Origin: Quillaja saponaria | Taxonomy: Eukaryota > Streptophyta > Magnoliopsida > Fabales > Quillajaceae | DNA: 64,000 bases | Assembly (NCBI GenBank): GCA_029379385.1 | Contig: CM055605.1 | Span: forward strand, 10,575,001-10,639,000 | Reading direction: 5' to 3' | In this document: positions 62,201-64,000 of the stretch, piece after piece | How positions within the stretch are numbered: the stretch's first letter is position 1 | How the letters are laid out: each line of letters opens with the position of its first letter | Made by a program: the position numbers and the translations under genes | The notes under the pieces: model-generated | Seen by the model: only the letters and a program-made list of their open reading frames with translations | Databases searched by the model: none | Told to the model about the DNA's origin: nothing

Positions 62201-64000
62201 GATGCCTCCTCTAGACATTTCGTCTTGAAGTTGCTTCTTTCACCTCCTAGAAGGCAAAACCTAATCTTAGTCCCAAGGGCATTGCCATTGTTGGTTCGAA
62301 CAAGATTCCTTGTCCTTTTTTTTTTATTGAAGGTGACTGATCCAATAATGCTGTACAAGTATAAAAAGACAATATATGTACACATATGATGTATCCAGTA
62401 CTCCTACTTGATACTTACTGAATTCGTTTCAGCTCTTGTCCTTTAACAGTCTTTCAAAATATATTGAGGATTTGAAGTGAATAGAAGATGAAGTATAAAT
62501 GCAATTAGCTCTAAACTAATACTAACCCTTCACGTAAAATAGATGCAGAAATGTAGTTTTATGAAAAACTTTAACCTGCTTACTTAAACATAATGTTAAT
62601 GATCCATCTAGTTTTAGTTCTCTCTTTAACTTGTTTAATGAGAAGTAACTCTTTAGTACAAAACAGTTGATGTATTTTATTATTGGCCCAGAGTTTACAT
62701 ATCTGCTCCGCCTTTTCCGAATTGTAATTTTACCATTTCATGTCTTCAACAGTTTGTTCCAATGGTAATAAATACTATTGTTTTTTAATATAGTTGATTT
62801 TACTAATATTTAAAATGTGATACACTACAATTTAGACTTTGAAGTTCATGTTGCATGATTTCAATGTGTCTGATGCTAGTTACTGTGGCATAATGAGTTA
62901 TTATTCCCACCAATCAGATTATTTCTATGATGGTAGAGGAAAATCTGCCAGATGTAAGTCAACAGATGAATAAAGTACGAGTTGTTTTTGGGGATGAATG
63001 TTTGCCCAACATTTATGAACATTCACAGGTTTCCTCAGACCAGCTTCCCAGACAGCCAGGTAATGATAATGGACGATTTAGGTTTTCTTATGTTTCTTTT
63101 TTCACGCTTTTATTCATCAGATTCCCTGACAATGCCATGTTCTGAAAAAATATGCAGACATAGTGAAACGGGCTGTGGCTCTAGGACGTTTCCTCCAAAA
63201 CCCATTGGCTATGGTTGCAACACTGTGTGGGGTCCAAAAAGAGATTCTCTCTTGGCAGCTAAGCCCCTTGCAGCAGTTTCTTACGTCTGATGAGAAGTTT
63301 GAGATGATAGAATGGGTGATGGTGGATGTTACAAACCAAGTTGGTGTAGACTTAAGCAAGGCTGTAAGCCATGATTGGCTTTTTGCTCCTTTGCAATTTG
63401 TTTCTGGTCTAGGACCTAGAAAGGCTGCTCTTTTACATAAAGAGTCACTTGGAGATATAGCTGTGAGAAATAGAAGGGAATTGACTGCTTATGGATTGAA
63501 AACTGAGAAGATTTTCTACAATGCGGTTGGCTTTTTACGTGTTTGTTTCAATGATCCTTTTTCTACTGACAGCGATACTGATGTTTTGGACGGTACAAGA
63601 ATTCATCCAGAATCATATGCCGTCGCCAAAGAATTGGCTGAGGCAGTTTATAGATATAACCACAAGGAAAATGCAAATATTGATGTTTCCCTAGTAAATG
63701 CGATTGCATATATTCAAGAGAATCCAATTTTGCTACAAAGTTTTGATATAAACGCTTATGCGGATACACTACAGATAGAAAGAGGAGAATATGGAAGAGA
63801 GACTATTTATGATATAAAAAATGAACTGGTTCATGGATTTATTGATCCTCGGAGGCCTTATGTAGAACCCACTCAGGATGAGGAGTTTGATATGATATCT
63901 GGGAAAACTGGGGATGCACCTCTTGAAGGAAAAAGAGTTGAGGCAATTGTTCGCCATGTACAGTCCCAACGCGCTTTCTGTGTACTTGGCTCAGGATTGA
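56272..64000 (+). CDS. SPT6: Transcription elongation factor SPT6-like, 5' part, runs off the window
   Basis: SPT6 is a nuclear histone chaperone that travels with RNA polymerase II. Fourteen exons with GT-AG borders keep frame throughout: 56272-56311, 56408-56494, 57680-57782, 57870-57957, 58109-58184, 58413-58527, 58604-58823, 58909-59121, 59198-59323, 59512-59892, 59986-60096, 60180-60953, 62918-63059 and 63158 to the window end. This gives about 1,106 residues. Residues 1-160 are acidic (EYENDGFIVDDEEED near 48-62, DDMADFIVDEEE near 150-161) with a lysine run at 68-78 that may be a nuclear signal. The Tex-like core follows, with a YqgF-like part from about 695 (VMACCWGPGKP), a helix-hairpin-helix at about 904-920 (FVSGLGPRKAA) and the start of an S1 domain from 1083. 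The SH2 domains and any GW-repeat tail lie beyond base 64,000. The acidic region is shorter than I recall for Arabidopsis SPT6L. Intron 12 is 1.96 kb. The start is the first ATG giving the conserved acidic N-terminus. Exons 1-3 are the least certain. Confidence 0.9.
56495..57679 (+). other. SPT6 intron 2
   Basis: This 1.2-kb T-rich intron runs from the donor G|GTAATG to the acceptor GCAG. No embedded gene or element was recognised. Confidence 0.7.
60954..62917 (+). other. SPT6 intron 12, long
   Basis: This 1.96-kb intron runs from the donor GAG|GTATGA to the acceptor AATCAG. Open frames at 61183-61458 (plus) and 62164-62385 (minus) lack any domain and are not part of the conserved protein. 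No transposon was recognised. Confidence 0.75.

Overview
This is plant nuclear DNA, very probably from a eudicot. It is AT-rich, repeat-dense and intron-containing. It carries a plant secondary-product UDP-glycosyltransferase with a 44-residue PSPG box, an SPT6 gene split by GT-AG introns, LTR retrotransposon remains and an endogenous pararetrovirus relic. Nothing seen narrows the species reliably; a Rosales-like plant is only a guess. There are no prokaryotic genes, CRISPR arrays or RNA genes that I could support.

Layout. (1) 1-11.8 kb: a decayed endogenous caulimovirid on the minus strand in two partial copies (1-2601, and 3740-6827 continued at 10723-11193). Both share the same flank after a truncated reverse transcriptase. 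Copy B is split inside RNase H by a 3.9-kb solo LTR (6828-10722) with 5-bp target duplications. (2) 11.8-13.9 kb: gene-free DNA with a small tandem repeat. (3) 13,921-29,015 and 30,826-48,893: a large tandem segmental duplication. Each unit carries a block of LTR-derived and unidentified non-coding DNA, a long Ty3/gypsy-type LTR with a stub of internal region, and at its right end a UGT gene. The second unit is longer, mainly from four later additions: a LINE-like piece, a 1.7-kb solo LTR, a 484-bp organelle-like insert and a 300-bp internal tandem duplication. (4) 48.9-52.4 kb: a further degraded copy of the UGT upstream region, then a stray copy of the SPT6 promoter, then very AT-rich DNA. 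(5) 52,407-53,843: a third UGT. (6) 56,272 to the window end: the 5' two thirds of SPT6, 14 exons read by eye, still open at base 64,000.

The genes. UGT copy 1 (476 aa) is intact and resembles the UGT91-type glycosyltransferases that add sugars to glycosides. Copies 2 and 3 are highly similar but frame-broken. In copy 2, six of seven single-base insertions lie exactly where copies 1 and 3 differ by one base, and copy 2 keeps both bases side by side. This looks like a consensus error rather than real decay, so the locus may hold more working UGTs than it appears to. The three copies differ most in a short segment of the acceptor-binding domain. SPT6 is the housekeeping histone chaperone and elongation factor for RNA polymerase II. 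A copy of its promoter sits in front of UGT copy 3, which records the unequal exchanges that built the cluster.

I did not find a convincing new biological system. The points most worth a second look are the copy-2 'both bases kept' pattern, the promoter duplication, and the nested virus/LTR structure.
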